From assembly GCA_025451535.1 (NCBI GenBank), contig JANWKE010000125.1, positions 1 to 34,922 on the forward strand: 34,922 nt of DNA. Reading direction: 5' to 3'. This stretch comes from Verrucomicrobiia bacterium. GTDB taxonomy: Bacteria; Verrucomicrobiota; Verrucomicrobiia; Limisphaerales; UBA11358. The stretch's first letter is position 1; the number at the start of each line of letters is the position of its first letter. This document shows positions 1 through 6,930 of this stretch, piece by piece. The translations under genes and the position numbers were made by a program. The notes under the pieces were generated by a model, which was not told where the DNA came from, searched no databases, and was given only the letters and a program-made list of their open reading frames with translations.

Positions 1-1214
1 CTCGTCTTAACATCGCTCATTTCCTTTTGCTCAATTCTTTACGCTGCCCCGCCCGCTGGTGTGGTTATCGGTTGGGGATTTAACGGCAATGGTGAAGTTG
101 GCCAGATCAAAGGCGCAACCCAAATATCTTCCACTAACGTGATATTTTTTCAAACGAACTCAACGGAAACACATATTCCGAGGGAAGGGTTGATGAGTAT
201 GTGGACATATTACGAGACTTCTTCACCATTTTCGATTGGTGTAGTAACTATCGAAGGGAAAATTCTGACAAATGCCGTCGCAGTTTCAGGCGGTAACGGA
301 CACGCGCTGGCTTTGAAAAGTGATGGAACAGTTGTCGGCTGGGGATTAAATAAATATGGCCAAGCCACCGGCGTTCCATCGGAAAGTCCTACGAATGGTC
401 AAGTCACTATCGGAGGAATCATTTTAAGCAATGTGGTAGCAATTTCCGCTGGTTATTACGATAGCTTGGCACTTACAATTAACGGAACAGTCGTTCGTTG
501 GGGAGGTCAACCCGTTTACCCGCCTCAAATTTTTCCAAAAGGATTTGGCGACTTAAAAACTATTGCTGGTGGGTTTGGTGTTGGCTTGGGAATCAAGAGT
601 AATGGCGTGGCGGTGGGATTGGATTTCAGTATTCCTGAAGGTGTTAATTCCCCAGTGTCGTGGGCACGTTTACCGAGTGGCGGCACTTTGAGTAATATAG
701 TTGCTGTTGCTCCTGCGGGAGATGGTTATCCCGGATTAGATAGTTTGGCTCTAAAAAAAGATGGCCTGTAATTCAGTGGGATGGTTTTGCTGGAAAGCCT
801 AGTTTTCCCAATGTGAGCAATGTAGTTGCGATTGCAGTTGGCGCGGGAAATTATTTGGCACTCAAAAAGGATGGCACTGTTTTTGGTTGGGGAGAAAATC
901 ACTATGGGCAAGCCACAGGTATTCCAACGGAACAGACTTCGAGTGGGATTGTTACCATTTGCGGCACAGTGTTAAGCAATGTCGTGGCTATAACTTCTGC
1001 TGGCCGACATGAATACAATATCTCGCATAGCATGGCGCTCAAGCGTGACGGCACAATTGTCACTTGGGGAAATTTTGGACGCTATCACATTGCAAATGTT
1101 CCAATTGGTTTGAGCAATGTTGTAGCTATTGCTTCAGGAGGCAACGATTCAAGTGGATTTTGCTTGGCAATCACTACGAATTGCCCATCACTTTTGCACT
1201 TGCAGCCGCATTAA
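1..1214 (+). pseudogene. RCC1-repeat secreted protein, 5' partial, frameshifted
   Basis: The reading frame is open from base 1, so the start lies upstream of the window. The first residues (LVLTSLISFCSILYAAPPAG) look like the end of a signal peptide. The body is a series of RCC1/BNR-like blades with recurring NVVAI, LALKKDGTV and GWG motifs, a beta-propeller type common in secreted proteins of Verrucomicrobiota. The first frame stops at 769-771 (DGL-stop) and the same protein resumes in another frame through 1214. Inserting one base after 765 restores DG-T-VIQW; the sister repeat near 870 reads GATGGCACTGT where this copy reads GATGGCCTGT, so an A appears to be missing. The end, ITTNCPSLLHLQPH, resembles the start of an Ig-like segment that is then cut off. 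The gene is visibly AT-richer than its neighbours. It is either a broken gene or carries a sequencing error; the ligand is unknown. Confidence 0.75.
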
Positions 1215-1262
1215 ATCTCCACCCCCGTTTGTATTCCGGTACGATGACTTTGGCCCTCGGCC

Positions 1263-1628
1263 TCATCGCTTCAACGTTCTTACTTTCTTCGGCTTCACCG
1301 CTTTTGCGTCGCCCCAGAGACCTTCTAGATCGTAACGTTCACGCACATCCTGCCGCATGACGTGCACAATCACGTCGAAATAATCCAGCACCACCCACGC
1401 GCCGTGCACCGTGCCATCCACGGCGCGCGGGCGCACAGCGTGCTCCTGGCGCAACTGGTCGGTGATTTCCTCCACGATCGCACGGAGGTGCGGTTCACTC
1501 GTGCCAGACGCAATTACGAAATAATCCGTCACCGACGATATTTTCCGCACGTCGAGGATGACGATGTTCTCCGCCTTTTTGTTGTCCGCGAACTCGCGGC
1601 AGAGCAAAGCCAGTTTTCGGGAATCCAT
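1263..1628 (-). CDS. rsfS: Ribosomal silencing factor RsfS (Iojap/DUF143)
   Basis: This 121-residue protein matches the RsfS/Iojap family in length and sequence: the central block DVRKISSVTDYFVIASGTS, the segment HGAWVVLDYFDVIVHVM, and RERYDLEGLWGDA near the C-terminus are the family hallmarks. RsfS binds ribosomal protein L14 (uL14) on the large subunit and blocks subunit joining when nutrients are scarce. The last residues (VKPKKVRTLKR) are a basic tail. The gene lies downstream of nadD on the same strand, an arrangement common in bacteria; the two are separated by about 85 bases filled with a heptamer-repeat hairpin. It converges on the broken RCC1 gene. The ATG start at 1628 is well placed at the family's usual N-terminus. 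Confidence 0.95.
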   Translation of the reverse strand: MDSRKLALLCREFADNKKAENIVILDVRKISSVTDYFVIASGTSEPHLRAIVEEITDQLRQEHAVRPRAVDGTVHGAWVVLDYFDVIVHVMRQDVRERYDLEGLWGDAKAVKPKKVRTLKR

Positions 1629-1632
1629 TTGT

Positions 1633-1711
1633 GAATTTATGATTTACAATTTGCGATTGACGAACCGCCACCAACTTGGCGAGTAAATCGTATATCGTAA
1701 ATCGCAAATTT
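1633..1711. repeat. Inverted pair of heptamer arrays between nadD and rsfS
   Basis: The left arm (1633-1660) reads as four 7-base units: GAATTTA, TGATTTA, CAATTTG, CGATTGA. The right arm (1684-1711) has four: TAAATCG, TATATCG, TAAATCG, CAAATTT. TAAATCG is the reverse complement of CGATTTA, so the arms can fold into an imperfect AT-rich hairpin. It fills almost the whole spacer between the two genes. It belongs to the same sequence group as the array at 5402-5490. Confidence 0.75.
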
Positions 1712-1713
1712 GT

Positions 1714-2286
1714 TCAAAGGTAAAGTTTCGCCGCGCGGATGGCCTCGGCAACGGCTGGTGGTACCAGTGGTTCAATGACCAATCCGGCTTGCACCCGCGC
1801 ACGGATTTCCGATGATGATACCGCCAAGGGAAAACCTTTCAGCGTCCGTCCGCGAAATGGCGCTGGAAAATTGACCGGCGCTTCCCCCGGCCGCGGAGTG
1901 ACCACAAACTGTGTCAGCCGGGCCAATTCGCCGGCTTCGCGCCATTCATTGAGCTTCGCCGCGTTGTCGGCGCCGATGAGATAAAACATTTCCGCCTCGG
2001 GAAAACATTTCGCATAATCGCGCACGGTTTCGATGGTGTAGGACACACCGCCGCGCCGGATTTCCTGGTCGTCAATCTCACAATTCGTCTTGCCGGCGAG
2101 CGCGAGTCGGAGCAGTTGCAGCCGGATAGCTGCCGGAGCGGGCTGGTTGGCCGGCTTGAAGGGCGATTGCGCCGCCGGAATGAAGAACAGCCGGTCCAGT
2201 CCCAGTTCCTCGATGGCCACGTGCGCGACGAGCAAATGGCCGAGGTGAACCGGGTCAAACGAACCGCCAAAGAGTCCGAGTCTCAT
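1714..2286 (-). CDS. nadD: Nicotinate-nucleotide adenylyltransferase NadD
   Basis: NadD transfers AMP from ATP to nicotinate mononucleotide, giving deamido-NAD in NAD biosynthesis. From the ATG at 2286 the protein is 190 residues, a normal family length. It opens with the nucleotidyltransferase signature MRLGLFGGSFDPVHLGH, continues with FFIPAAQSPFK and FYLIGADNA, and ends with the SSSEIRARV motif equivalent to the ISST/IR ATP-binding element. The frame stays open to another ATG at 2325, but those 13 extra codons run through a REP hairpin (2297-2318) and add residues absent from the family, so 2286 is preferred. No clear Shine-Dalgarno sequence is seen. The gene precedes rsfS on the same strand, probably in one transcript. 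Confidence 0.95.
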   Translation of the reverse strand: MRLGLFGGSFDPVHLGHLLVAHVAIEELGLDRLFFIPAAQSPFKPANQPAPAAIRLQLLRLALAGKTNCEIDDQEIRRGGVSYTIETVRDYAKCFPEAEMFYLIGADNAAKLNEWREAGELARLTQFVVTPRPGEAPVNFPAPFRGRTLKGFPLAVSSSEIRARVQAGLVIEPLVPPAVAEAIRAAKLYL

Positions 2287-2296
2287 TTTTTCTGGA

Positions 2297-2384
2297 GGGC
2301 ACTGCTTCGTCAGTACCCCATTCAATCAAATCAGTGCATCGACGAAGCGATGCCTTCCAAAACCTGCTTCGTCAGTGCCCTGAC
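2297..2384. repeat. REP family A hairpins, left cluster (3 elements)
   Basis: Three elements lie between nadD and the transposase stop. 2297-2318 is GGGCACTG, loop CTTCGT, CAGTACCC (one stem mismatch). 2336-2353 is GCATCG, loop ACGAAG, CGATGC, in the opposite orientation. 2364-2384 keeps CTG-CTTCGT-CAG and the right arm TGCCCTGAC but has lost most of its left arm. Palindromes with a constant six-base loop in both orientations beside a RAYT gene fit REP/BIME elements. Confidence 0.8.
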
Positions 2385-2386
2385 AT

Positions 2387-3028
2387 TTACCTTTCATGCC
2401 ACGCCAGGATATGTATTTCGCCAGCATAAGGCCAATCCTCCGGTTTTGCGACCAATCCTTTCCGGACAGGATTGCGCCAGACGTAATCCCATTTCTCAAC
2501 ATAATTTTCATCACGCCGCAACTGCGTGTCCCAAAAATCGAGTTGCCAGATGGGTTGTTCCGTCGAACGCGGCCAGCGGAGAGAAACCTGGCTTTTCCAA
2601 TACTTCATCCAACGTTTCAAGTTTACTGACCGATCGCGAGGCGCGCAAAAAAAGTGAATGTGATCAGGCATGATGACATAACGTCCGACCAGCCAGGTAT
2701 CTGCTTCACGCCAGGCTTTAAGAACTGCTTGCACCGCATCCTGCTTAGCCAGAATCGGCTTTCGTTCATGCGTGTTGACTGTCACCAAAACGATAATCGC
2801 CTGATTGCCTGACTCGACCGCAGGGTTATGAACCGGGTGCTTGCGCCAAACGTGCCAGTATGAACTCTGTTCGTTTATCGTTTGGATTGGAGGGTAGCGC
2901 TTCGTCGCTACCCAAATTCTTTGATTGGAGCACTGACCGGTCAGGGCACTGACGAAGCAGCGCCCTCCATGAATTGTGTCAGCAACATCGCCGCACGCCT
3001 TTGTATCGTTCTTCCGTAACGGCGACAT
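2387..3028 (-). CDS. REP-associated tyrosine transposase (RAYT, IS200/Y1 family)
   Basis: The C-terminal two thirds is a Y1/HUH single-strand transposase. It has the HUH motif in YVIMPDHIHFF (HIH at residues 123-125 of the long ORF) and the RAYT signature region ENYVEKWDYVWRNPVRKGLV, which should hold the catalytic tyrosine (Tyr176 or Tyr182). RAYTs bind and cleave REP hairpins and are thought to spread them; they are usually single-copy and lack IS ends. REP-type hairpins lie directly on both sides. The start is uncertain: the ATG at 3028 reads through REP sequence (residues ~19-47, including GGRCFVSALTG), which is unlikely to be ancestral. Family similarity appears to begin near INEQSSYWHVW (codon at 2878, ATA), so the native ATG may have been lost. 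The long ORF overlaps the cstA frame by 50 bases. It may no longer be expressed. Confidence 0.85.
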   Translation of the reverse strand: MSPLRKNDTKACGDVADTIHGGRCFVSALTGQCSNQRIWVATKRYPPIQTINEQSSYWHVWRKHPVHNPAVESGNQAIIVLVTVNTHERKPILAKQDAVQAVLKAWREADTWLVGRYVIMPDHIHFFCAPRDRSVNLKRWMKYWKSQVSLRWPRSTEQPIWQLDFWDTQLRRDENYVEKWDYVWRNPVRKGLVAKPEDWPYAGEIHILAWHER

Positions 3029-3128
3029 AAATTTTTTGGAGGGAAGCGCTTTGCCGCTTCGCTGACTCCGCCCGTGGCGCCGGTCTATGGGATTTTGTTT
3101 CAGTCAGGGCATTGACGAAGCAATGCCC
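2892..3128. repeat. REP family A hairpins, right cluster (4 elements)
   Basis: 2892-2913: GGGTAGCG, loop CTTCGT, CGCTACCC, a perfect 8-bp stem. 2944-2965: GGGCACTG, loop ACGAAG, CAGCGCCC (one mismatch). 3043-3060: GAAGCG, loop CTTTGC, CGCTTC. 3107-3128: GGGCATTG, loop ACGAAG, CAATGCCC, perfect. Stem sequences differ between copies yet stay paired, while the loop is nearly constant. Most copies carry GGAGG or CCTCC just outside one arm. The last two lie inside the cstA reading frame. Confidence 0.8.
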
Positions 3129-5402
3129 TCCACACGGTTGTTGTGCGCGTTCAAAATGCGATTCGCCGGACCATTCTTTCACCAGGCCGAGCGCAATGAC
3201 CGCCGCCCCGGCCGCCGTCCGAAAATTGGGCCCGGCTTCCTTGACGGCATAATCCGGCAACCAGACCGGCTCGGTCTCGTGCAGCACCGCCTGTTTGCGC
3301 CGGGACAGGAGCAGAATCCACTCACGCACGCTCACAAAAATGATGGCCGTGACCAACACCAGAAAAGTCCCTGCCACAGCGGCGTCGAGCACGTTATTGA
3401 ATTCCAGCATCCGGTTGGCACGCAATGATTCTTCAGCCGCATCAATGGCGGTTACATCGCCACCTGATCTAGCGGCAGTCAGATTTGCTACCAATCCCGG
3501 AGTCTTTTGATGCAAGACGCCTGCTTGGGCCAAAAAACCGATGCGCGGATCGGGATGCCAGATTTTTTGCACGCTGGCGGTGAACGTTACCGCCACCAGC
3601 CACACCAGCGGTATCAAAGTGATGAGCGCGAGTGCTGGTTTTCGTTTCGGAGGGGCGAGTTCCACGGGCCCCAAATTGTCAGGGCGTCGTGCAACTCTGC
3701 CCTCCGGCTGCAATTGCATTTTTAAAATAATCGTCGTGCCGAGGCATAGCGCGATGGCGGCCAGCATCTGGTTGGCAATGCCGAACAGTGGCCAGAGCGA
3801 GTTGATGCCACCCAGCGGATCGCGCACCCCTTGAATCAGAAAATAGCCCCACGCGCCGACCATCAGCGCGGCGGCTACCGGCGTGGCGAAGAAATTTTTC
3901 GGATCGCCCAACGGTTTCCAGGCACGACCCAGGACGCTTTGAATCAGGTAACGCCCCACGCGCGTGCCGGCGTCAAGTGTGGTCAGAATGAACAGCGCCT
4001 CGAACATGATGGCGAAGTGGTACCAGAGGTCGAGCCAGCGGCCGTTGACGGCCTTGGAAAAAATATGCGCCATGCCAACAGCCAGGGTTGCGGCGCCGCC
4101 CGTGCGGCCAAACAGGGTTTTTTCACCAAGCTGGTTCGCCAATGAATGCATTTGATCGGTCGTCACCGGGAAGCCGAGGGCAGTGACCTGGGCCACGGTC
4201 GCGGCGGGGTCGCCTTTGACGTTCATGCTGAAATAGACGCCGGGGTCGAGCGCGCAGGCGGCGATGAGCGCCATGATGGCCACGAAGGATTCGCAGCACA
4301 TCGCGCCGTAGCCGATGTGCCGCGCGTAGCTTTCGCGCGTAATCATTTTCGGCGTCGTGCCGCTGGCGATGAGCGCGTGAAAGCCGGAAACCGCGCCGCA
4401 GGCAATGGTGATGAAGCAAAACGGGAAAACTTTTCCGGCAACCACCAGGCCGGAACCGTCGGTGAACCGGGTGAGCGCCGGCAATTGCAGTACCGGCAAC
4501 ACGAACAAAATGCCGAAGGCCAGTGCCACAATCGTGCCCAGCTTCATGAACGTGCTCAAATAATCGCGCGGCGCGAGTAGGAGCCATACCGGCAGGCTGC
4601 TGGAAATGACGCCGTAGCCGATGATGGTCCAGGCCAACGTAATGCCGTGCAGACTGAAAAATTGCGACCAGGTCGGGCTTTGATAAACCAGCTTGCCGCC
4701 CCAGACCGCCAGCAACAGCAACGTGATGCCAAAGGCCGACGCTTCCAGAACCTTGCCGGTGCGCACAAAACGCATATAACAACCCATCGTCAACGCAATC
4801 GGAATGGTCGCGCCGACGGTGAACACGCCCCAAGAACTTTCCGCCAGTGCCTTCACGACCACCAATGCAAGCACGGCAAGCAGGATTATCAAAATTGCCA
4901 GGATGGCCAGCATGGCCACCACACCCGCCGGCGAATTCAATTCCTCCTTGACCATCTGCGCGAGCGATTTGCCATCGCGGCGGACCGAGCAAAATAGAAT
5001 GACGAGGTCCTGCACTGCGCCGCCGAGCACCACGCCGATCAGAATCCACAATGTGCCCGGCAAGTAACCGAATTGGGCCGCGAGCACCGGACCGACGAGC
5101 GGTCCCGGTCCGGCAATCGCTGCAAAGTGATGGCCAAAAACAATGAATTTGTTCGTTCTGACGAAATCCCGGCCGTCGTCGTGGACCACACAGGGTGTGG
5201 CCCGGTGATCATCGAGGGCAAGTATGCGCGCGGCAATCCACCTGGAATAAAACCGGTAGCCGATGGCGTAGGTGCAAACTGCCGCGATGACGAGATAGGC
5301 GGAATTGATCGGCTCATTCCGGCGCAAGGCGAGGGTCGCATAAGCCGCGGCACCGAGCAGCGCAACCAGCAACCAGAAGAAAGCAGCAATGGTTTTTCTC
5401 AA
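2979..5402 (-). CDS. cstA: Carbon starvation protein CstA (peptide/pyruvate transporter)
   Basis: This large multi-pass membrane protein (807 residues as read) belongs to the CstA family, which in E. coli imports peptides and pyruvate during carbon starvation. Family hallmarks include RFYSRWIAARIL near residue 50, then VFGHHFAAIAGPGPLVGPVL, QFGYLPGTLWILIGVVLGGA and QDLVILF, followed by many hydrophobic helices. The start is a TTG at 5402, which places the first membrane helix (TIAAFFWLLVALLGAAAYA) as in E. coli CstA; no in-frame ATG fits. The C-terminus is odd: after about GLVKEWSGESHFERAQQP the frame runs through two REP hairpins, encoding GGHCFVNALTE and a further tail of roughly 45 residues with no family counterpart. 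The native stop has probably been displaced by REP insertion. The start codon abuts the heptamer array at 5402-5490. Confidence 0.93.
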   Translation of the reverse strand: MRKTIAAFFWLLVALLGAAAYATLALRRNEPINSAYLVIAAVCTYAIGYRFYSRWIAARILALDDHRATPCVVHDDGRDFVRTNKFIVFGHHFAAIAGPGPLVGPVLAAQFGYLPGTLWILIGVVLGGAVQDLVILFCSVRRDGKSLAQMVKEELNSPAGVVAMLAILAILIILLAVLALVVVKALAESSWGVFTVGATIPIALTMGCYMRFVRTGKVLEASAFGITLLLLAVWGGKLVYQSPTWSQFFSLHGITLAWTIIGYGVISSSLPVWLLLAPRDYLSTFMKLGTIVALAFGILFVLPVLQLPALTRFTDGSGLVVAGKVFPFCFITIACGAVSGFHALIASGTTPKMITRESYARHIGYGAMCCESFVAIMALIAACALDPGVYFSMNVKGDPAATVAQVTALGFPVTTDQMHSLANQLGEKTLFGRTGGAATLAVGMAHIFSKAVNGRWLDLWYHFAIMFEALFILTTLDAGTRVGRYLIQSVLGRAWKPLGDPKNFFATPVAAALMVGAWGYFLIQGVRDPLGGINSLWPLFGIANQMLAAIALCLGTTIILKMQLQPEGRVARRPDNLGPVELAPPKRKPALALITLIPLVWLVAVTFTASVQKIWHPDPRIGFLAQAGVLHQKTPGLVANLTAARSGGDVTAIDAAEESLRANRMLEFNNVLDAAVAGTFLVLVTAIIFVSVREWILLLSRRKQAVLHETEPVWLPDYAVKEAGPNFRTAAGAAVIALGLVKEWSGESHFERAQQPCGGHCFVNALTETKSHRPAPRAESAKRQSASLQKIYVAVTEERYKGVRRCC

Positions 5403-5490
5403 TTTATGATTTGTGATTTACGATTGATGATTTGAAATGGCATTATTGGCGGCGCGTCAATCATAAATCATCAATCATAAATCGTAAATG
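5402..5490. repeat. Inverted 5+5 heptamer arrays between cstA and zinc-ribbon gene
   Basis: The left arm (5402-5436) is five 7-base units: ATTTATG, ATTTGTG, ATTTACG, ATTGATG, ATTTGAA. The right arm (5456-5490) is five: GTCAATC, ATAAATC, ATCAATC, ATAAATC, GTAAATG. The right units are reverse complements of the left phase GATTTAT, so the arms can pair across a 19-base spacer. The cstA TTG and the ATG of the downstream gene (5488-5490) are both parts of the array. No separate promoter is recognisable in the divergent spacer. Confidence 0.8.
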
Positions 5491-5784
5491 ACCCGTCACT
5501 GCCATAATTGCGGTGAACCGTGGACGTTGAACGGCCAGCCGGGTCGCGGCGAAATTTGCATGAAATGCCGGGTGGACCTGCGGGTTTGCCTGAATTGCGC
5601 GCATTACGACCCGCGCGCCGCCCACCAATGCCGGGAACGCCGGGCCGAACCGGTATTGGAAAAACACGTTGGCAACTTCTGCGAATATTTCGAGTTTGTC
5701 CTGCGCGAATGGACGCCGAAAACCGGCGGCAATCCGCGCGAGGCCGCCGCGCGCGACAAATTGAAAAAATTGTTCGGCGATTAA
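5488..5784 (+). CDS. Small zinc-ribbon protein, function unknown
   Basis: This 98-residue protein carries several closely spaced cysteines: CHNC at the N-terminus, CMKC around residue 30, CLNC around 40, then HQC and NFC. This suggests one or two zinc ribbons. The second half (YFEFVLREWTPKTGGN to KLKKLFGD) has no cysteines and ends in a basic, probably helical tail. No catalytic motif is visible; a nucleic-acid or protein-binding role is possible but not shown. The ATG lies in the last unit of a heptamer array, with no Shine-Dalgarno sequence. A frameshifted partial paralogue lies at about 8025-8164, on the far side of fcl-gmd; its conserved residues indicate that the family is a real coding family and that the C-terminal half matters. 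Confidence 0.8.
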   Translation: MTRHCHNCGEPWTLNGQPGRGEICMKCRVDLRVCLNCAHYDPRAAHQCRERRAEPVLEKHVGNFCEYFEFVLREWTPKTGGNPREAAARDKLKKLFGD

Positions 5785-5790
5785 ACGGGA

Positions 5791-5811
5791 GCGCCGGCAT
5801 CCTGTCGGCGC
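5791..5811. repeat. GC-rich palindrome downstream of zinc-ribbon gene
   Basis: GCGCCGGCA (5791-5799), loop TCC, TGTCGGCGC (5803-5811) form a 9-bp stem with one G-T pair. A GGAGCG just before it is answered by CGCTCC about 55 bases downstream, giving an outer inverted repeat. No T-run follows, so a simple terminator is unlikely; a second palindromic repeat family is more plausible. Confidence 0.5.
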
Positions 5812-5994
5812 ATTGCCTGCCAGCGTTTTCCGCAAACACGCTCCTGCAAACGACGACAACGGCATCTGTGTAAATTCCCGAAACCTTGGCGGGTGATTTT
5901 TGCCCGGCTGCGCGACAAAGCATTCCATCCGGCGACGGTTACCAAACTGTCCTTTCTTGCGAGTGAAATTGGGTTTATGCTTAACTTTATGGCA

Positions 5995-6927
5995 ATGATG
6001 CAGCAATCCAGAATTTTTGTAGCGGGACATCGAGGAATGGTTGGCAGTGCGGTTTGCCGGGAGTTGCAGAAGCAAGGCTTTCGTAATTTGATTTTGCGAA
6101 CACGGCAGGAGGTTAACTTACTTGACACTGCTGCTGTTCAGAAATTTTATCAGGAAACCGGACCGGAATATGTCTTCGTCGCCGCAGCAAAGGTCGGCGG
6201 CATTCTAGCCAACGACCGGCAACCGGCGGCGTTTCTCTATGAAAATTTGCAGATTCAAAACAATGTAATCTATGGTGCCTGGGCGGCAGGCGTTAAAAAA
6301 TTGTTGTTTTTTGGCAGTTCGTGCATTTACCCCAAATTCGCTCCGCAGCCGTTAAAGGAAGAATCTCTCTTGTCTGGGCCGTTGGAACCGACAAATCAAT
6401 GGTATGCCATCGCGAAAATCGCGGGGATTAAACTGTGTCAGGCGTTGCGGCAGCAATACAGCTGCGATTACATCAGCGTGATGCCAACCAATCTTTACGG
6501 GCCAAACGACAATTACAATTTGGAGACATCTCACGTACTGCCGGCGCTCATCCGCAAATTTCACGAAGCTAAAGTTTCCCGCACGGAACAGGTAGTTTGC
6601 TGGGGGAGCGGCTCACCTTCGCGCGAGTTTCTTTACGTGGACGATTTGGCGCGCGCCTCAGTTTTTCTGATGCAACGGTACAGCGAAGAACAATTCATCA
6701 ACGCTGGTTGCGGCTCCGACTTGACGATAAAAACGCTGGCGGAGATGGTTAAGCGGATTGTTGGCTTCCAAGGCGAAATTGTCTGGGACACGAGCAAGCC
6801 CGACGGCACGCCCAAAAAAACGATGGACAGTTCCCGTTTGTTTGCGCTGGGATGGAAACCGGAGGTGGATCTCGAAACGGGAATCCGCCTGACCTATAAA
6901 GATTTCTTGAAATTCAAGACAAGCTGA
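5995..6927 (+). CDS. fcl: GDP-L-fucose synthase
   Basis: This enzyme epimerises and reduces GDP-4-keto-6-deoxy-D-mannose to GDP-L-fucose with NADPH. It is a short-chain dehydrogenase/reductase of normal length (310 residues from 5995). The nucleotide-binding motif GHRGMVGS lies at residues 11-18, and AAAKVGGI, FFGSSCIYPK and the catalytic YAIAK (Tyr137, Lys141) follow, with NLYGPNDNY and the substrate-contact region SREFLYVDD further on. The frame is open upstream to 5893, but those residues have no family match; two ATGs at 5995 and 5998 give the expected MMQQSRIFVAGH start. It converges on gmd, with only three bases between the stops. The preceding enzyme of the pathway is that neighbour. 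Base composition is lower in GC than the flanks. Confidence 0.95.
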   Translation: MMQQSRIFVAGHRGMVGSAVCRELQKQGFRNLILRTRQEVNLLDTAAVQKFYQETGPEYVFVAAAKVGGILANDRQPAAFLYENLQIQNNVIYGAWAAGVKKLLFFGSSCIYPKFAPQPLKEESLLSGPLEPTNQWYAIAKIAGIKLCQALRQQYSCDYISVMPTNLYGPNDNYNLETSHVLPALIRKFHEAKVSRTEQVVCWGSGSPSREFLYVDDLARASVFLMQRYSEEQFINAGCGSDLTIKTLAEMVKRIVGFQGEIVWDTSKPDGTPKKTMDSSRLFALGWKPEVDLETGIRLTYKDFLKFKTS

Positions 6928-6930
6928 GAT

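Noticed and set aside
2116-2673. 185-codon plus-strand ORF over nadD and RAYT
   Set aside because: It crosses two genes on the other strand and several REP elements; it is a shadow.
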